Assembly (NCBI GenBank): GCA_963708205.1
Contig: OY970196.1
Span: 1,364,001 to 1,428,000, forward strand
DNA length: 64,000 nucleotides
Direction of reading: 5' to 3'
Source of the DNA: CAVYTF01 sp963708205
GTDB taxonomy: Bacteria; Bacteroidota; Bacteroidia; Chitinophagales; Chitinophagaceae
Below are positions 42,595 to 52,284 of the stretch, in pieces. Made by a program: the position numbers and the translations under genes. The notes beneath the pieces are model-generated. The model worked only from the letters and a program-made list of their open reading frames with translations. It made no database searches and was not told the origin of the DNA. The stretch's first letter is position 1. Every line of letters begins with the position of its first letter.

Positions 42595-43854
42595 TCAGCG
42601 CAGCAAGCGCATCTTCACTGTTTCAATTCTTGTATCGCTTACATTTAAAATATCAAATTCATTTCTACCAATAATTATCCGGTCTTTTAATTTAGGAATT
42701 TTTTCATGCGCATTAATTATATATCCTGATAATGTTTCAGACTCATTTTCAGGAAAATTAAAACTGTATTTTTCATTCAAATAATCAAGCTCCAGTCTTC
42801 CTGAAAAAAGATATTCATTTTCACCGATTGTTTTTTCAATAAACTCTTCGGTATCATATTCATCTTTTATTTCTCCAAAAATTTCTTCCAGAACATCTTC
42901 CATCGTTATTACGCCGGCAGTGCCTCCAAATTCATCAACAACCCATGCGATACTTTTTCTTTCTTTAGAAAATTTATTTATGAGATCGGTTGCATTCATG
43001 CTTTCCGGAACGGCAAAAATGGGAAGAAGAATTGATTTGATATCAGCAGGTTTCTGAAACAAACCTATTTGGTGTATATAACCCTGAATATTATCAATAT
43101 TGCCATCGTACACAATTATTTTACTAAGCTTTGTGTCAACAAATTTTTGCTTTAATTCTGCAACCGAAGCATCAATATCTATTGATTCGATTTCAGTTCG
43201 CGGCACAAGACATTGCCTGATTTTTACATTCGGTAATGAGAGTGCATTTTCAAATAATTCTGAAGTTGATTCCTGGTTTTTTTTATCATCTTCAGTTATA
43301 AATTTTGTGAAATGATCTATATCAATTTTTGAAAAAATTTCGTCTTTATTTTTAAGTTTTATATTGAAAAGATAATCCAGCATTCCTTGCGAAAGGCTTG
43401 TGAATATTGATATTGCAGGTCTTAGCAGGTCATAAAAAATATTGGTGAAGAATGCAAAAAAACTAAGCAAGCCGTCACTCTTTGCTTTAAAAATTGACCT
43501 TATTAAAAAGCCGCTAAAAATAATAATGATCAATACAGAAAAAATAGAATTAACGATGAGTTTGATGTATGCATTTTGAATGTGAATTGGAAACCAAACT
43601 GCTTCGCGAAGCAGCTCGCTAAAAAGCAAACCGTATGCAACGAGAAAAAAAATATACCCAACTAAGCATGTAAGAAAAGTTCTGGAAGAGTTATATAAAA
43701 ATTTGGAAAGTATTATCGCAGTTTTCTTTCCCTGCTTTTTTTTTAATTCAATTGGCAGCTTGTTAACGCTGACAAAAGCCTGCTCAATTCCGGAAAAAAA
43801 ACTTAGCAGCAAAAGCGCAACAACCAGCCAAATAATCGTGTACATTTCCGTCAT
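42595..43854 (-). CDS. CNNM/DUF21-CBS-CorC membrane protein (hemolysin-like, possibly GldE-related)
   Basis: 419 residues: an N-terminal DUF21/CNNM membrane domain (about 1-180, four hydrophobic segments), a CBS pair (about 205-335; VPRTEIESIDIDASVAELKQ, WVVDEFGGTAGVITMEDVLE) and a C-terminal CorC/HlyC domain. Relatives transport or sense Mg2+ or Co2+; in gliding Bacteroidota the family includes GldE. It sits in an operon-like run between the MBL gene and menG. Exact role uncertain. Confidence 0.85.
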   Translation of the reverse strand: MTEMYTIIWLVVALLLLSFFSGIEQAFVSVNKLPIELKKKQGKKTAIILSKFLYNSSRTFLTCLVGYIFFLVAYGLLFSELLREAVWFPIHIQNAYIKLIVNSIFSVLIIIIFSGFLIRSIFKAKSDGLLSFFAFFTNIFYDLLRPAISIFTSLSQGMLDYLFNIKLKNKDEIFSKIDIDHFTKFITEDDKKNQESTSELFENALSLPNVKIRQCLVPRTEIESIDIDASVAELKQKFVDTKLSKIIVYDGNIDNIQGYIHQIGLFQKPADIKSILLPIFAVPESMNATDLINKFSKERKSIAWVVDEFGGTAGVITMEDVLEEIFGEIKDEYDTEEFIEKTIGENEYLFSGRLELDYLNEKYSFNFPENESETLSGYIINAHEKIPKLKDRIIIGRNEFDILNVSDTRIETVKMRLLR

Positions 43855-43869
43855 GCTCTGAAATAATTA

Positions 43870-44733
43870 TTAGGTAAGATCAGCAATATTAAAAACATCT
43901 TTTTGCCTTATTCCTTTTTCTGTTTTATGCAAGGTACAGCATTCAATTTCCCTGTCATGCTCAAAAAATAGAAGATAATTATTTTCAACAGCTTCCTTTA
44001 AAAAAGATTTTTTTTCATTTAAAGTAATTAATGGAAACATGTCGTATGCCATAACATAAGGCAATGGAATGTGTGCAACTGAAGGCAACAAATCTGCCAT
44101 GTAAACAATTGTTTTATTATTATAATTTATTTGTGGCAACATCATGGCTTTTGTATGACCATTTGCAAAACGGATGTTTATATTTTTTGTAAAATTTGAT
44201 GAAGAAAGTTTATCAGTTTGCTCACTTGGTTCCTCAATAAATTTTACAATATTTTGTTCTTCCAATGGAATAAAATTTTCTTTTAAGAAAGAGGCTTTCT
44301 CTCTTTCATTTGGAAATTTTGCCCAATTCCAATGCTCTTCGTTGCTCCAGTAAGTTGCATTTTCAAAAGCAGGCTTCAGCTCATTATATTCTTTAATTAT
44401 ACTTCCGCCGCAATGATCAAAGTGAAGATGGGTAAGGATTACATCAGTTATATCATTTTTATCAAATCCCAATTTTGCTAAGGATTTTTCAAGTGAATCA
44501 TCACCATTCAAATGATAATGACCAAGAAATTTTTCATCCTGTTTATTTCCAATTCCATTATCAATTAAGATCAATCTATCATCATCTTCAATCAACAAAC
44601 ATCGCATTGCCCAATTGCATAAATTATTTTCATCAGAGGGATTTAATTTATTCCAAATACTTTTTGGCACTACACCAAACATCGCCCCGCCATCCAACTT
44701 AAAATATCCTGTATTGATAGAATAAAGCTTCAT
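43870..44733 (-). CDS. MBL-fold metallo-hydrolase
   Basis: A 287-residue metallo-beta-lactamase-fold hydrolase without signal peptide. The zinc motif LTHLHFDHCGG (HxHxDH) is near 100-110; further ligands are His in NGHTKAM and His in FFEHDRE, and Asp in YMADLLPSVAH. It resembles quorum-quenching-lactonase-like and related cytoplasmic hydrolases; the substrate is not predictable. The start overlaps the MFS gene stop by four bases. Confidence 0.87.
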   Translation of the reverse strand: MKLYSINTGYFKLDGGAMFGVVPKSIWNKLNPSDENNLCNWAMRCLLIEDDDRLILIDNGIGNKQDEKFLGHYHLNGDDSLEKSLAKLGFDKNDITDVILTHLHFDHCGGSIIKEYNELKPAFENATYWSNEEHWNWAKFPNEREKASFLKENFIPLEEQNIVKFIEEPSEQTDKLSSSNFTKNINIRFANGHTKAMMLPQINYNNKTIVYMADLLPSVAHIPLPYVMAYDMFPLITLNEKKSFLKEAVENNYLLFFEHDREIECCTLHKTEKGIRQKDVFNIADLT

Positions 44734-46058
44734 TGTTTATAAGCCATTTGTAGATTAGGTGCTTTTACAATAGTATACAATAAAATAAAAAATGAGATGA
44801 TAAAATAAGTCATCAAAAATAGAACAGCGTTTCGCATGCCCCCTAATCCTTCGGTTACCATACCAAAAGTCATCATACCAATAACTGTACTTACTTTATC
44901 ACAAACATCATAAAAACTAAAATAAGATGCAGTGTCTTTTGTTGGCGGCATCAATTTAGAATAAGTAGATCTTGAAAGCGATTGAATGCCACCCATAACA
45001 AGTCCGACAGTGCCTGCTAAACAATAAAAAGCCATTTGGGTATAAACGAAATATGCCCACGCACAAATGCCTGCCCAAATAAGCACGCCGATCAATAATA
45101 CTTTTAAATTGCCAATCTTTTTTGAAAAAAAAGAAAATAAATAAGAACCACCAATAGCAACAATTTGTATAATCAAAATAGTAAGTATTAATTTTCCGCC
45201 GTTGGCTGCATCGGTTTCTTTGTTGCCGGTATTTGGAAAAATTTCCTGCTTTGCAAATAAGGCTGCGGAATACATAACAGTTTCTACGCCCATACCTAAG
45301 AAAAAGAAGGCTAATAAAAAACGTTTTAATGTTGTTTGTTTTTTTACTTCATTCCAAACTTTTCTTAATTCGGCATAACCTTTTGTAAAAACATTATGGC
45401 TTTTAGAAACAGGATTGGGTATGCTTTTGGGCAAAACAGTAAAAGTGATTTGTGCAAAACCCATCCACCAAATTCCCGTTAAAAAAAAAGATAATTGCGA
45501 TGCTTTTGTACCGTTGGGAATACCAAACCATTCAGGCTTAGAAACCATCACCAAACAAAATATTAGTAAAATAACACTGCCAACATAACCTAATGCAAAA
45601 CCTTTTGCGCTAACATTATCCTGATCTTCTTCGGCTGCAATTTCCGGCAGGTAAGCATTGTAAAAAACAAGGCTTGCACCAAAACCTATGGATGCTAAAA
45701 TGAAAAGTACAATTCCGAGTTGTGGATTATCAGGTTGAAACCAATACATAGCGCAACAACTTAAGGAACCCATGTAACAAAAAAACTGCATAAACTTTTT
45801 CTTATTACCAAAGGCATCTGCAATGGAAGATAACAGTGGAGAAAAAATAGCAACAATTAAAAATGAAAATGCAACTGCATAATCATACAAAGCTGATGGT
45901 TCTTTAAAAACTCTGCCTAAAAAAGTAATTGATTTTCCCTGTGTTACAGCTTCGTAATATGCAGGAAAAATGGACGATGTAATAACAAGGCTGTAAACAG
46001 AATTAGCCCAATCATACATTGCCCAGCCTGTGATAACTTTTTTTGAAGCAGTTTGCAT
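44730..46058 (-). CDS. MFS transporter, UMF1/Atg22-like
   Basis: A 442-residue twelve-helix transporter. The opening GWAMYDWANSVYSLVITSSI is the hallmark of the UMF1/Atg22-like branch of the major facilitator superfamily, with the loop-2 region IADAFGNKKKFMQFF. Some relatives are proposed to export amino acids; substrate unknown here. It precedes the MBL gene with a 4-base overlap and follows uppP on the same strand. Confidence 0.88.
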   Translation of the reverse strand: MQTASKKVITGWAMYDWANSVYSLVITSSIFPAYYEAVTQGKSITFLGRVFKEPSALYDYAVAFSFLIVAIFSPLLSSIADAFGNKKKFMQFFCYMGSLSCCAMYWFQPDNPQLGIVLFILASIGFGASLVFYNAYLPEIAAEEDQDNVSAKGFALGYVGSVILLIFCLVMVSKPEWFGIPNGTKASQLSFFLTGIWWMGFAQITFTVLPKSIPNPVSKSHNVFTKGYAELRKVWNEVKKQTTLKRFLLAFFFLGMGVETVMYSAALFAKQEIFPNTGNKETDAANGGKLILTILIIQIVAIGGSYLFSFFSKKIGNLKVLLIGVLIWAGICAWAYFVYTQMAFYCLAGTVGLVMGGIQSLSRSTYSKLMPPTKDTASYFSFYDVCDKVSTVIGMMTFGMVTEGLGGMRNAVLFLMTYFIISFFILLYTIVKAPNLQMAYKQ

Positions 46059-46137
46059 GAGGATGATTATGCCGAAAAATTAAGCATTAATCAGTAACAA
46101 CAAATAAATCTTTGAAAAAAATATTGGAGAAATAATT

Positions 46138-46938
46138 TTATCTGATGATGCCTAAATAAATAAATAAAAACATTACCAGGCCCGCAAATACTCTGTACCA
46201 TCCGAAGTAAAGAAAGCCATGTTTTTGTAAATACCTGATGAAATATTTTACCGCAAGCATTGCCACTACAAAAGCAATAATATTACCAATAACTAATTGG
46301 ATCATATCTTGATGATCATGAAAAATAGCAGGCGCTTGCTGATAAGTTTTTAAAAGTTTATAACCTGTTGCCGCAGCCATAGTTGGTACTGCAAGAAAAA
46401 AAGAAAATTCTGCAGCAAGTGGGCGTGAAAGCTTTTGCTGCATGCCACCAATGATGCTTGCTGCACTTCTGCTTACGCCCGGAATCATTGCAAGACATTG
46501 CCAGATACCGATGATAAAACCTTTTAAAAAAGTAATTTGCTTTTCTTCGACAATCGGCTGACGACGATGCTTGAAAAATTTATCTACAAATAATAAAATA
46601 ACACCACCTGCAAAAATTGAAAACGCCGCAATCTTAGGGCTGGAAAGCATTATATCAATTTTATCTGCGAAGAATGCGCCTAAAATAAGTGCAGGAATAA
46701 CTGCAATTAAAAGCTTAAAATAAAATTTTATATTTCCGCTAAAGAATTTTCTCCAATACAAAACAACTACAGCAAGTATTGCCCCAAGTTGTATAGCAAT
46801 TTCAAAAAGCTTGGTAAAACTATCGTCTTCAATACCCATGAAAGAACTAAAAATAATCATGTGACCTGTAGAAGAAACGGGTAAAAATTCAGTTATTCCT
46901 TCAACTATAGAAAGAATAATTGTCTGAGCAGTTGTCAT
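46138..46938 (-). CDS. uppP: Undecaprenyl-diphosphatase (BacA type)
   Basis: A 266-residue integral membrane phosphatase that recycles undecaprenyl pyrophosphate for cell-wall and glycan synthesis. The motifs EGITEFLPVSSTGH (about 13-26) and PGVSRSAASIIGGM (catalytic region) are diagnostic, and length fits. It is part of the conserved Bacteroidota run ftsX-DUF3098-uppP. Confidence 0.96.
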   Translation of the reverse strand: MTTAQTIILSIVEGITEFLPVSSTGHMIIFSSFMGIEDDSFTKLFEIAIQLGAILAVVVLYWRKFFSGNIKFYFKLLIAVIPALILGAFFADKIDIMLSSPKIAAFSIFAGGVILLFVDKFFKHRRQPIVEEKQITFLKGFIIGIWQCLAMIPGVSRSAASIIGGMQQKLSRPLAAEFSFFLAVPTMAAATGYKLLKTYQQAPAIFHDHQDMIQLVIGNIIAFVVAMLAVKYFIRYLQKHGFLYFGWYRVFAGLVMFLFIYLGIIR

Positions 46939-47005
46939 GTATAGTTACAGTTTTATAAGTTTGACTACGATTGTAAAACTTACGTTGCAGAGTCTTGGTT
47001 TATTA

Positions 47006-47275
47006 TTAGTTGTTTGTTTTTGGCTTCCTTAAAATCGCATAAATTTCCAGTATCAAACCTCCTACTATTAAAATTGGCGCTACTGTTATTCTCCAAAAAC
47101 TATAAACAAGATTTGTATCAAACTGGTTAGGATCAGGTGTTTTGCCACCACACATCAATATCATTCCCAACGCAATGATACCAACGCCAATACCCATCCA
47201 TTTATAATTTTCCTTTGTAAAAAGTTTTGGTGCTATTTTTTGTTTTACAGAAACAGTAGTCTTTTTTTGAGCCAT
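47006..47275 (-). CDS. DUF3098 small membrane protein
   Basis: 89 residues with two transmembrane helices. FTKENYKWMGIGVGIIALGM, then GGKTPDPNQFDTNLVYSFWR and the helix ITVAPILIVGGLILEIYAI match DUF3098, a Bacteroidota family found between ftsX and uppP. The frame reaches back to 47359, but the ATG at 47275 (MAQKKTTVSV) gives the family length. Its role is unknown; the linkage suggests the cell envelope or division. Confidence 0.85.
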   Translation of the reverse strand: MAQKKTTVSVKQKIAPKLFTKENYKWMGIGVGIIALGMILMCGGKTPDPNQFDTNLVYSFWRITVAPILIVGGLILEIYAILRKPKTNN

Positions 47276-47365
47276 ATTTTTACAATTTGGGCTGCAAGAT
47301 AAAGAAATCAACATTTGAAGAAAATCATTCTCTGATTTTAACATCTGTTTTCTTTGCAACGCTGT

Positions 47366-48238
47366 TTAATAAAGATTATCCAATTTAGTTTTCAAATATT
47401 TTACAACACTTCTATGTGTACTGTAAACAGAAATACCAACACCAACAATTATCATTCCTCCAAAAAGTAACAAAGTTAATTTTGTATTACTTATTAGTTT
47501 TAGTTGTGGAAATTGACTTTCTGCCCATTGAATTAATGCAAACAATATTGCAATCGCAATTGCACTGCTGATCAATCCATTTATTATTGCACGAATGTTC
47601 ATCGGGCGCGAAATAAAGCCACGAGTTGCGCCAACCATCTGCATTGTTTTTATTAAAAACCTGTTGCTGAACATTGCAAGCCTAATAGTATTATCAATAC
47701 TTATGATAACAATAATACAAAGCACAACGGAGATTACTAAAAATATCAACCCAATTTTAGAAGTTTTTTCATTTATGTTCGTAACAAGCACTTGCGGATA
47801 TTGAAGATCAGTTATTTCATCTCCGTAAAGGGCAAGGATATTGTTTGATATTTTTTGTAAACTATCAGCATTTACATATTCAGCCTTTGCATAAAAATCA
47901 ATGCTTTCAGGCAGGGGATTATTATTAAGAACTTTGCTCCAGTCTTCATTATTATCCTTGTTCCAAATTTCTTTTGCGGCATCTTTATTAATGTATTGTA
48001 CATCTTTGGCATAAGGTTGTGCGCTGATATATTTTTGTATTTCTGCAATGCTGTCTTTGTTTTGCGTACGCAAATAAGCACTGATGCGAATGTCTTCTTT
48101 AAACGAATTTCCCATTTGTTTAAAGTTCAAAAAAAACCAACCCATAATGCCCATGATAAGCAATACAAGCGATACACCGATAATACTATAAACATATCCC
48201 GGCTTTGTACGTCGCGGAGATTTTATAACTTCTGCCAT
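47366..48238 (-). CDS. ftsX: Cell division protein FtsX
   Basis: A 290-residue permease-like protein: an N-terminal cytoplasmic tail, TM1 (about 15-37), an extracytoplasmic domain and three further helices near the C-terminus. RLAMFSNRFLIKTMQMVGAT is the FtsX signature next to TM2. FtsX works with the ATPase FtsE and controls septal peptidoglycan hydrolases. ftsE is not adjacent here, which is normal for this phylum. Confidence 0.93.
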   Translation of the reverse strand: MAEVIKSPRRTKPGYVYSIIGVSLVLLIMGIMGWFFLNFKQMGNSFKEDIRISAYLRTQNKDSIAEIQKYISAQPYAKDVQYINKDAAKEIWNKDNNEDWSKVLNNNPLPESIDFYAKAEYVNADSLQKISNNILALYGDEITDLQYPQVLVTNINEKTSKIGLIFLVISVVLCIIVIISIDNTIRLAMFSNRFLIKTMQMVGATRGFISRPMNIRAIINGLISSAIAIAILFALIQWAESQFPQLKLISNTKLTLLLFGGMIIVGVGISVYSTHRSVVKYLKTKLDNLY

Positions 48239-48384
48239 TCAAAAAATTTAAAAATAATCTGCGCAAATGTAACAAGATTAGTAAGCGCATAAAACATAAC
48301 GATATATTTTATAACCTTATTATAATTTTTATTTTAAGATAATTATTGAGAAAAACAAATGCAGATAACATGCATGCACTCGCT

Positions 48385-48392
48385 TATTTTTG
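48385..48392 (+). promoter_or_regulatory. Candidate -7 element of ruvB
   Basis: TATTTTTG matches TAnnTTTG and lies 20 bases before the ruvB ATG. No TTG at the normal -33 spacing. Confidence 0.4.
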
Positions 48393-48412
48393 TTTAAATA
48401 ATTTTTAGTTGA

Positions 48413-49447
48413 ATGTCGAATTCTGATTTACATATTGAAAATTCAGCGCTAACAAAGGGAGATAAAGAATTTGAAAATACAATTCGTCCTTCCATTATAA
48501 ATGATTTTTCAGGTCAGCCGCAATTGATAGAAAATCTGGTGATTTTTATAAAAGCAGCAAAGCTTCGCGGCGAAGCTTTGGATCATATTTTATTTCACGG
48601 TCCACCTGGTTTAGGCAAAACAACTTTATCAAGAATTGTAGCTAATGAACTTGGAGTGAATATAAAAGAAACGAGTGGACCTGTGATTGAAAAGCCCGGA
48701 GACCTTGCAGGATTGCTGACTTCGCTCGAAACAAATGATGTTTTATTTATTGATGAAATTCACAGGTTGAGTAATGTTGTGGAAGAATATTTATACGCAG
48801 CAATGGAAGATTTTAGAATTGATATAATGATTGATACAGGCCCAAATGCGCGGAGTATTCAATTAAATTTAAATCCTTTTACTTTAGTTGGCGCTACAAC
48901 AAGAAGTGGATTATTAACCGCACCATTGCTTTCAAGATTTGGAATAAAATCACGGCTTGAATATTATCATTCAGATATTTTGAAAAAAATTATTGAGAGA
49001 AGCGCAGCTATTTTACAAACATCAATTACCTCTGATGCATCTTTTGAAATTGCACGCCGCAGCCGAGGCACACCAAGAATTGCGAATGGTTTATTAAGAA
49101 GAGTGAGAGACTTTGCACAAGTATTAAATGATGGTGCAATTGATTTAGGCATTACGCAACATGCATTAAAAGCATTGAATGTTGATGAGCATGGTCTTGA
49201 TGAAATGGATAATAAAATTCTTTCAACAATTATAGAAAAATTCAAAGGTGGACCTGTTGGTATTTCAACAATTGCAACAGCTGTTGGGGAAGAAAGCGGC
49301 ACTATTGAAGAAGTCTATGAACCTTTTTTAATTCAGGAAGGTTTTTTACAACGCACGCCACGCGGCAGAGAAGCTACTGCAAAAGCCTATGCACATTTAG
49401 GAAAAAAGCCGCTAATTCCCGGAAGAAATTCTTTATTTGATTTGTAG
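48413..49447 (+). CDS. ruvB: Holliday junction ATP-dependent helicase RuvB
   Basis: A 344-residue AAA+ motor of branch migration. Walker A GPPGLGKTT (63-71), Walker B VLFIDEIHRLS, sensor 1 LVGATTRSGLLTAPLLSRFG and the C-terminal winged helix (YEPFLIQEGFLQRTPRGREA) are all present. It acts with RuvA and RuvC, not adjacent here. It converges with the transketolase gene. Confidence 0.98.
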   Translation: MSNSDLHIENSALTKGDKEFENTIRPSIINDFSGQPQLIENLVIFIKAAKLRGEALDHILFHGPPGLGKTTLSRIVANELGVNIKETSGPVIEKPGDLAGLLTSLETNDVLFIDEIHRLSNVVEEYLYAAMEDFRIDIMIDTGPNARSIQLNLNPFTLVGATTRSGLLTAPLLSRFGIKSRLEYYHSDILKKIIERSAAILQTSITSDASFEIARRSRGTPRIANGLLRRVRDFAQVLNDGAIDLGITQHALKALNVDEHGLDEMDNKILSTIIEKFKGGPVGISTIATAVGEESGTIEEVYEPFLIQEGFLQRTPRGREATAKAYAHLGKKPLIPGRNSLFDL

Positions 49448-49452
49448 AAAAA

Positions 49453-50292
49453 TCAATAATCTCCAAGTGTTGCAGGAAGTTGTTCCATGGCCTTAGAAAA
49501 TTGTTCTTCATTTGGCGCAGTGCCATGCCATTCATAATTACCTTCCATAAAATCTACGCCTTTACCCATAACTGTGTGCATCATTATTGCCACAGGTTTT
49601 CCCTGACCTGTCATTGATTTTGCTTTAGCTAAAGTGGCAAGCACTTCATCCATATCATTGCCATTCATTTCTAAAGTTTGCCAGCCAAATGCCTGGAATT
49701 TTATATGAATGTCATGCAGGTCCATTATCTTTTTTGTAGGTCCGTCAATTTGTTGTCCATTCCAATCAACAGTTGAAATCAGGTTATCAATTTTAAGATT
49801 CGGCGCACTCATTATTGCTTCCCAATTTTGACCTTCTTCTAATTCACCATCGCCATGTAATGAATAAACCAAATGTTTATCTCCGTTAAGTCGTTTGCTG
49901 ATAGCTGCACCAATTGCAACACTCATGCCTTGTCCCAAAGACCCACTGGACACGCGTATTCCAGGTAAGTGTTCGTGTGTTGTAGGATGGCCTTGCAAAC
50001 GGGAATTTATTCTGCGAAAAGTATTTAATTCCTTTATATCAAAATAGCCGCTACGAGCAAGTGAAGCATAAAAAATACCGGAAATATGCCCATTCGATAA
50101 AAAGAAAATATCTTCATTTATACCATCCATTGAAAATTGAGGATTATGTTCCATTACCTGAAAATAAAGTGCGGTAAAAAAATCAGCACAACCTAAAGAA
50201 CCACCGGGATGACCGCTCTGCACAGCATAGATCATACGCAACACATCTCTTCGCATTTGTGCTGCAATTTTTTTTAATTCAGAAATTTCCAT
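49453..50292 (-). CDS. Transketolase, N-terminal (thiamine diphosphate-binding) subunit
   Basis: 279 residues equal to the PP domain of transketolase: SGHPGGSLGCADFFTALYF at the start, the ThDP motif GDGELEEGQNWEA (GDG...N) and WHGTAPNEEQFSKAM at the end. A complete enzyme needs the pyrimidine-binding half, encoded by a separate gene in split systems; it is not adjacent here (ruvB lies downstream, the tagO-like gene upstream). The ATG at 50292 is preferred; the frame runs upstream to 50406, but a -7 box lies in between. Confidence 0.92.
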   Translation of the reverse strand: MEISELKKIAAQMRRDVLRMIYAVQSGHPGGSLGCADFFTALYFQVMEHNPQFSMDGINEDIFFLSNGHISGIFYASLARSGYFDIKELNTFRRINSRLQGHPTTHEHLPGIRVSSGSLGQGMSVAIGAAISKRLNGDKHLVYSLHGDGELEEGQNWEAIMSAPNLKIDNLISTVDWNGQQIDGPTKKIMDLHDIHIKFQAFGWQTLEMNGNDMDEVLATLAKAKSMTGQGKPVAIMMHTVMGKGVDFMEGNYEWHGTAPNEEQFSKAMEQLPATLGDY

Positions 50293-50312
50293 TTGGAATA
50301 AGTTTTGTAATA

Positions 50313-50320
50313 CAAAGCTA
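50313..50320 (-). promoter_or_regulatory. Candidate -7 element of the transketolase gene
   Basis: The minus strand reads TAGCTTTG, an exact TAnnTTTG match, 20 bases before the ATG at 50292. It supports that start rather than the upstream TTG at 50406. Confidence 0.4.
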
Positions 50321-50453
50321 TGGTGGTTTTTGCAAACAGAGAAAAAGTAGGTTTTTAAAAATGCTAACTTTATAAAAAATAACGAAGACCTTAAAACGAA
50401 AATCAAAAATTTTGTTCAGGTTAAGTTTTTTACAAATTGTAATAAGTTAACTC

Positions 50454-50461
50454 TAAATTTG
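50454..50461 (+). promoter_or_regulatory. Candidate -7 element of the TagO/WecA-like gene
   Basis: TAAATTTG, an exact TAnnTTTG match, 52 bases before the ATG at 50514, which would give a leader of about 45 nt. Confidence 0.4.
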
Positions 50462-50513
50462 CCCCCGCGCTCATAAGATAGATTGGTTGGATTTAAAATG
50501 CTAAACTAGAAAC

Positions 50514-51650
50514 ATGGTACAAATTTTATTAGGAGGAGTTGCTGCATTTTTATTTTCATTTTCTATCATGCCATTTGTTATAAAAATGGCTCAACAAAAA
50601 AAATTATACGATCTTCCTGATCAAAGAAAAACGCACCGGCAGCCTGTTCCTTCCCTTGGAGGTATTGGCATTTTTGTGGGAATGATTATTAGCTTGTTGC
50701 TTGTAAATAATTTCATAGCAACTATTCCGGAATTTCAATATTATATCGCATCTTTTTTTATTCTTTTTATTTTTGGTGTGCTTGATGATATTTTTATTTT
50801 ATCTGCATTAAAAAAATTGACGGGGCAGTTGCTTGCAGCAGGTATTTTAACTTTAAAAGGTCATGTACTGATAACCAATTTGCACGGCTTTCTTGATGTA
50901 AAAGAACTAAGTCCCGGCTTTTCATATCTTATAACTTTTTTTACCATCTTATTAATAATAAATTCCTTTAATCTGATTGACGGCATTGATGGTTTGGCTG
51001 CAACTATTGGTGTAATTACATGCTTTGTTTTTTCAATATTTTTATATTTAAAAAATGATGTTGCAAATGCTCTGCTCGCCTTTACACTTCTTGGCGCTTT
51101 ACTTGCTTTTTTAATTTTTAATTTTCATCCGGCAAAAATTTTTATGGGTGATTCGGGCTCTACATTGATTGGTCTGGTCTGTGCCGTTTTATTTATAAGA
51201 TTTTCTGAAAATCCTGAACTTATAAATAATTCACAACCCTCTTATCTTGCAATAGGCTTTGGCGTATTGCTGCTTCCATTAATGGATGTTTTGCGTGTAT
51301 TTTGTATCAGGCTTTCAAAAGGTTTTTCACCTTTTGCACCAGATAGAAATCATTTGCATCACATGCTTTTAAACAAAGGCTTTTCTCATATTGAGGTTAC
51401 AATTATCCTCGCGCTAACAAGTTTAATATTTACTACGCTTGCTTTAGCTTTTATTCCGGTAAATATTAATATTACATTATTTAGTTTTGCAGGTATTTTT
51501 TTTACCGCAGTGCTTATATTAAAGCATACTCCCTCAAAATACAAATGGCTGCATGTTGTTACTGACCAGGATGTAGCAGAAATAAATAAAAATGTAAAAG
51601 TGGTTTCTATTTTTTCCACTGAAAAAGCCGCTGCAATTGATGAAGAATAA
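50514..51650 (+). CDS. Undecaprenyl-phosphate sugar-1-phosphate transferase, WecA/TagO-like
   Basis: A 378-residue polytopic transferase of the MraY/WecA superfamily with about ten helices. Catalytic motifs: LGGIGIFVG near the N-terminus, the DD pair in FGVLDDIFILSALKKL, NSFNLIDGIDGLAATIG and KIFMGDSGSTLIG, and the C-terminal HHML-type His motif (NHLHHMLLNKGF). It attaches a sugar phosphate, probably GlcNAc-1-P, to the lipid carrier to begin O-antigen or capsule synthesis. uppP recycles the same carrier. Confidence 0.93.
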   Translation: MVQILLGGVAAFLFSFSIMPFVIKMAQQKKLYDLPDQRKTHRQPVPSLGGIGIFVGMIISLLLVNNFIATIPEFQYYIASFFILFIFGVLDDIFILSALKKLTGQLLAAGILTLKGHVLITNLHGFLDVKELSPGFSYLITFFTILLIINSFNLIDGIDGLAATIGVITCFVFSIFLYLKNDVANALLAFTLLGALLAFLIFNFHPAKIFMGDSGSTLIGLVCAVLFIRFSENPELINNSQPSYLAIGFGVLLLPLMDVLRVFCIRLSKGFSPFAPDRNHLHHMLLNKGFSHIEVTIILALTSLIFTTLALAFIPVNINITLFSFAGIFFTAVLILKHTPSKYKWLHVVTDQDVAEINKNVKVVSIFSTEKAAAIDEE

Positions 51651-51715
51651 TAGTTTATCTCACCCGTTTTAAAAATTCATTCCTTAGATTTGCCGCGTTT
51701 GTGTAAATTTTATTT

Positions 51716-52279
51716 ATGTCTGAAGAACTGGATATGATTATGGAAGATGCTTCATCTTCCATGCAAAAAGCCATCAACCATTTAGAAATTGAACTTACTA
51801 AAATACGTGCAGGCAAAGCAAGTCCTGTAATGCTGGATGGCATTAATATTGATTATTATGGCTCGCCAACACCCATAAACCAGGTAGCAAATGTAAACAT
51901 GCTCGATGCGCGCACCTTATCAATACAACCTTGGGAAAAAAATATTTTACCTTTAATAGAAAAAGCAATTTTAGCGGCAAACATCGGCATAACACCACAA
52001 AGCGATGGCGTACAAATTAGACTTTTTATGCCACCTTTAACTGAAGAAAGACGAAAAGAATTGGTGAAAAAAGCAGCCAATGAAGGCGAACAATCAAAAA
52101 TTGCAATTCGCAATATTCGCAGAGATGCAATTGAATATATAAAGAAGTTAGAAAAAGAAGGATTAAGTAAAGATAAAATGAAAGATGCTGAAAATGCAGT
52201 GCAGGAAATAACCGATAAATTTACTGCAATAATTGACAAACATCTTGCTGCAAAAGAAAAAGAAATAATGTCAATCTAA
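51716..52279 (+). CDS. frr: Ribosome recycling factor
   Basis: A 187-residue RRF that with EF-G splits post-termination ribosomes. LEIELTKIRAGKASPVMLDG, YYGSPTPINQVANVN, LTEERRKELVKKAANEGEQS and the C-terminal long helix are canonical. It is two-domain and full length. Confidence 0.98.
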   Translation: MSEELDMIMEDASSSMQKAINHLEIELTKIRAGKASPVMLDGINIDYYGSPTPINQVANVNMLDARTLSIQPWEKNILPLIEKAILAANIGITPQSDGVQIRLFMPPLTEERRKELVKKAANEGEQSKIAIRNIRRDAIEYIKKLEKEGLSKDKMKDAENAVQEITDKFTAIIDKHLAAKEKEIMSI

Positions 52280-52284
52280 AAATT

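Noticed and set aside
42595..43854. Firm GldE call
   Set aside because: Domain order fits, but the usual gldD, ssb or mutY neighbours are missing, so only the wider family is stated.
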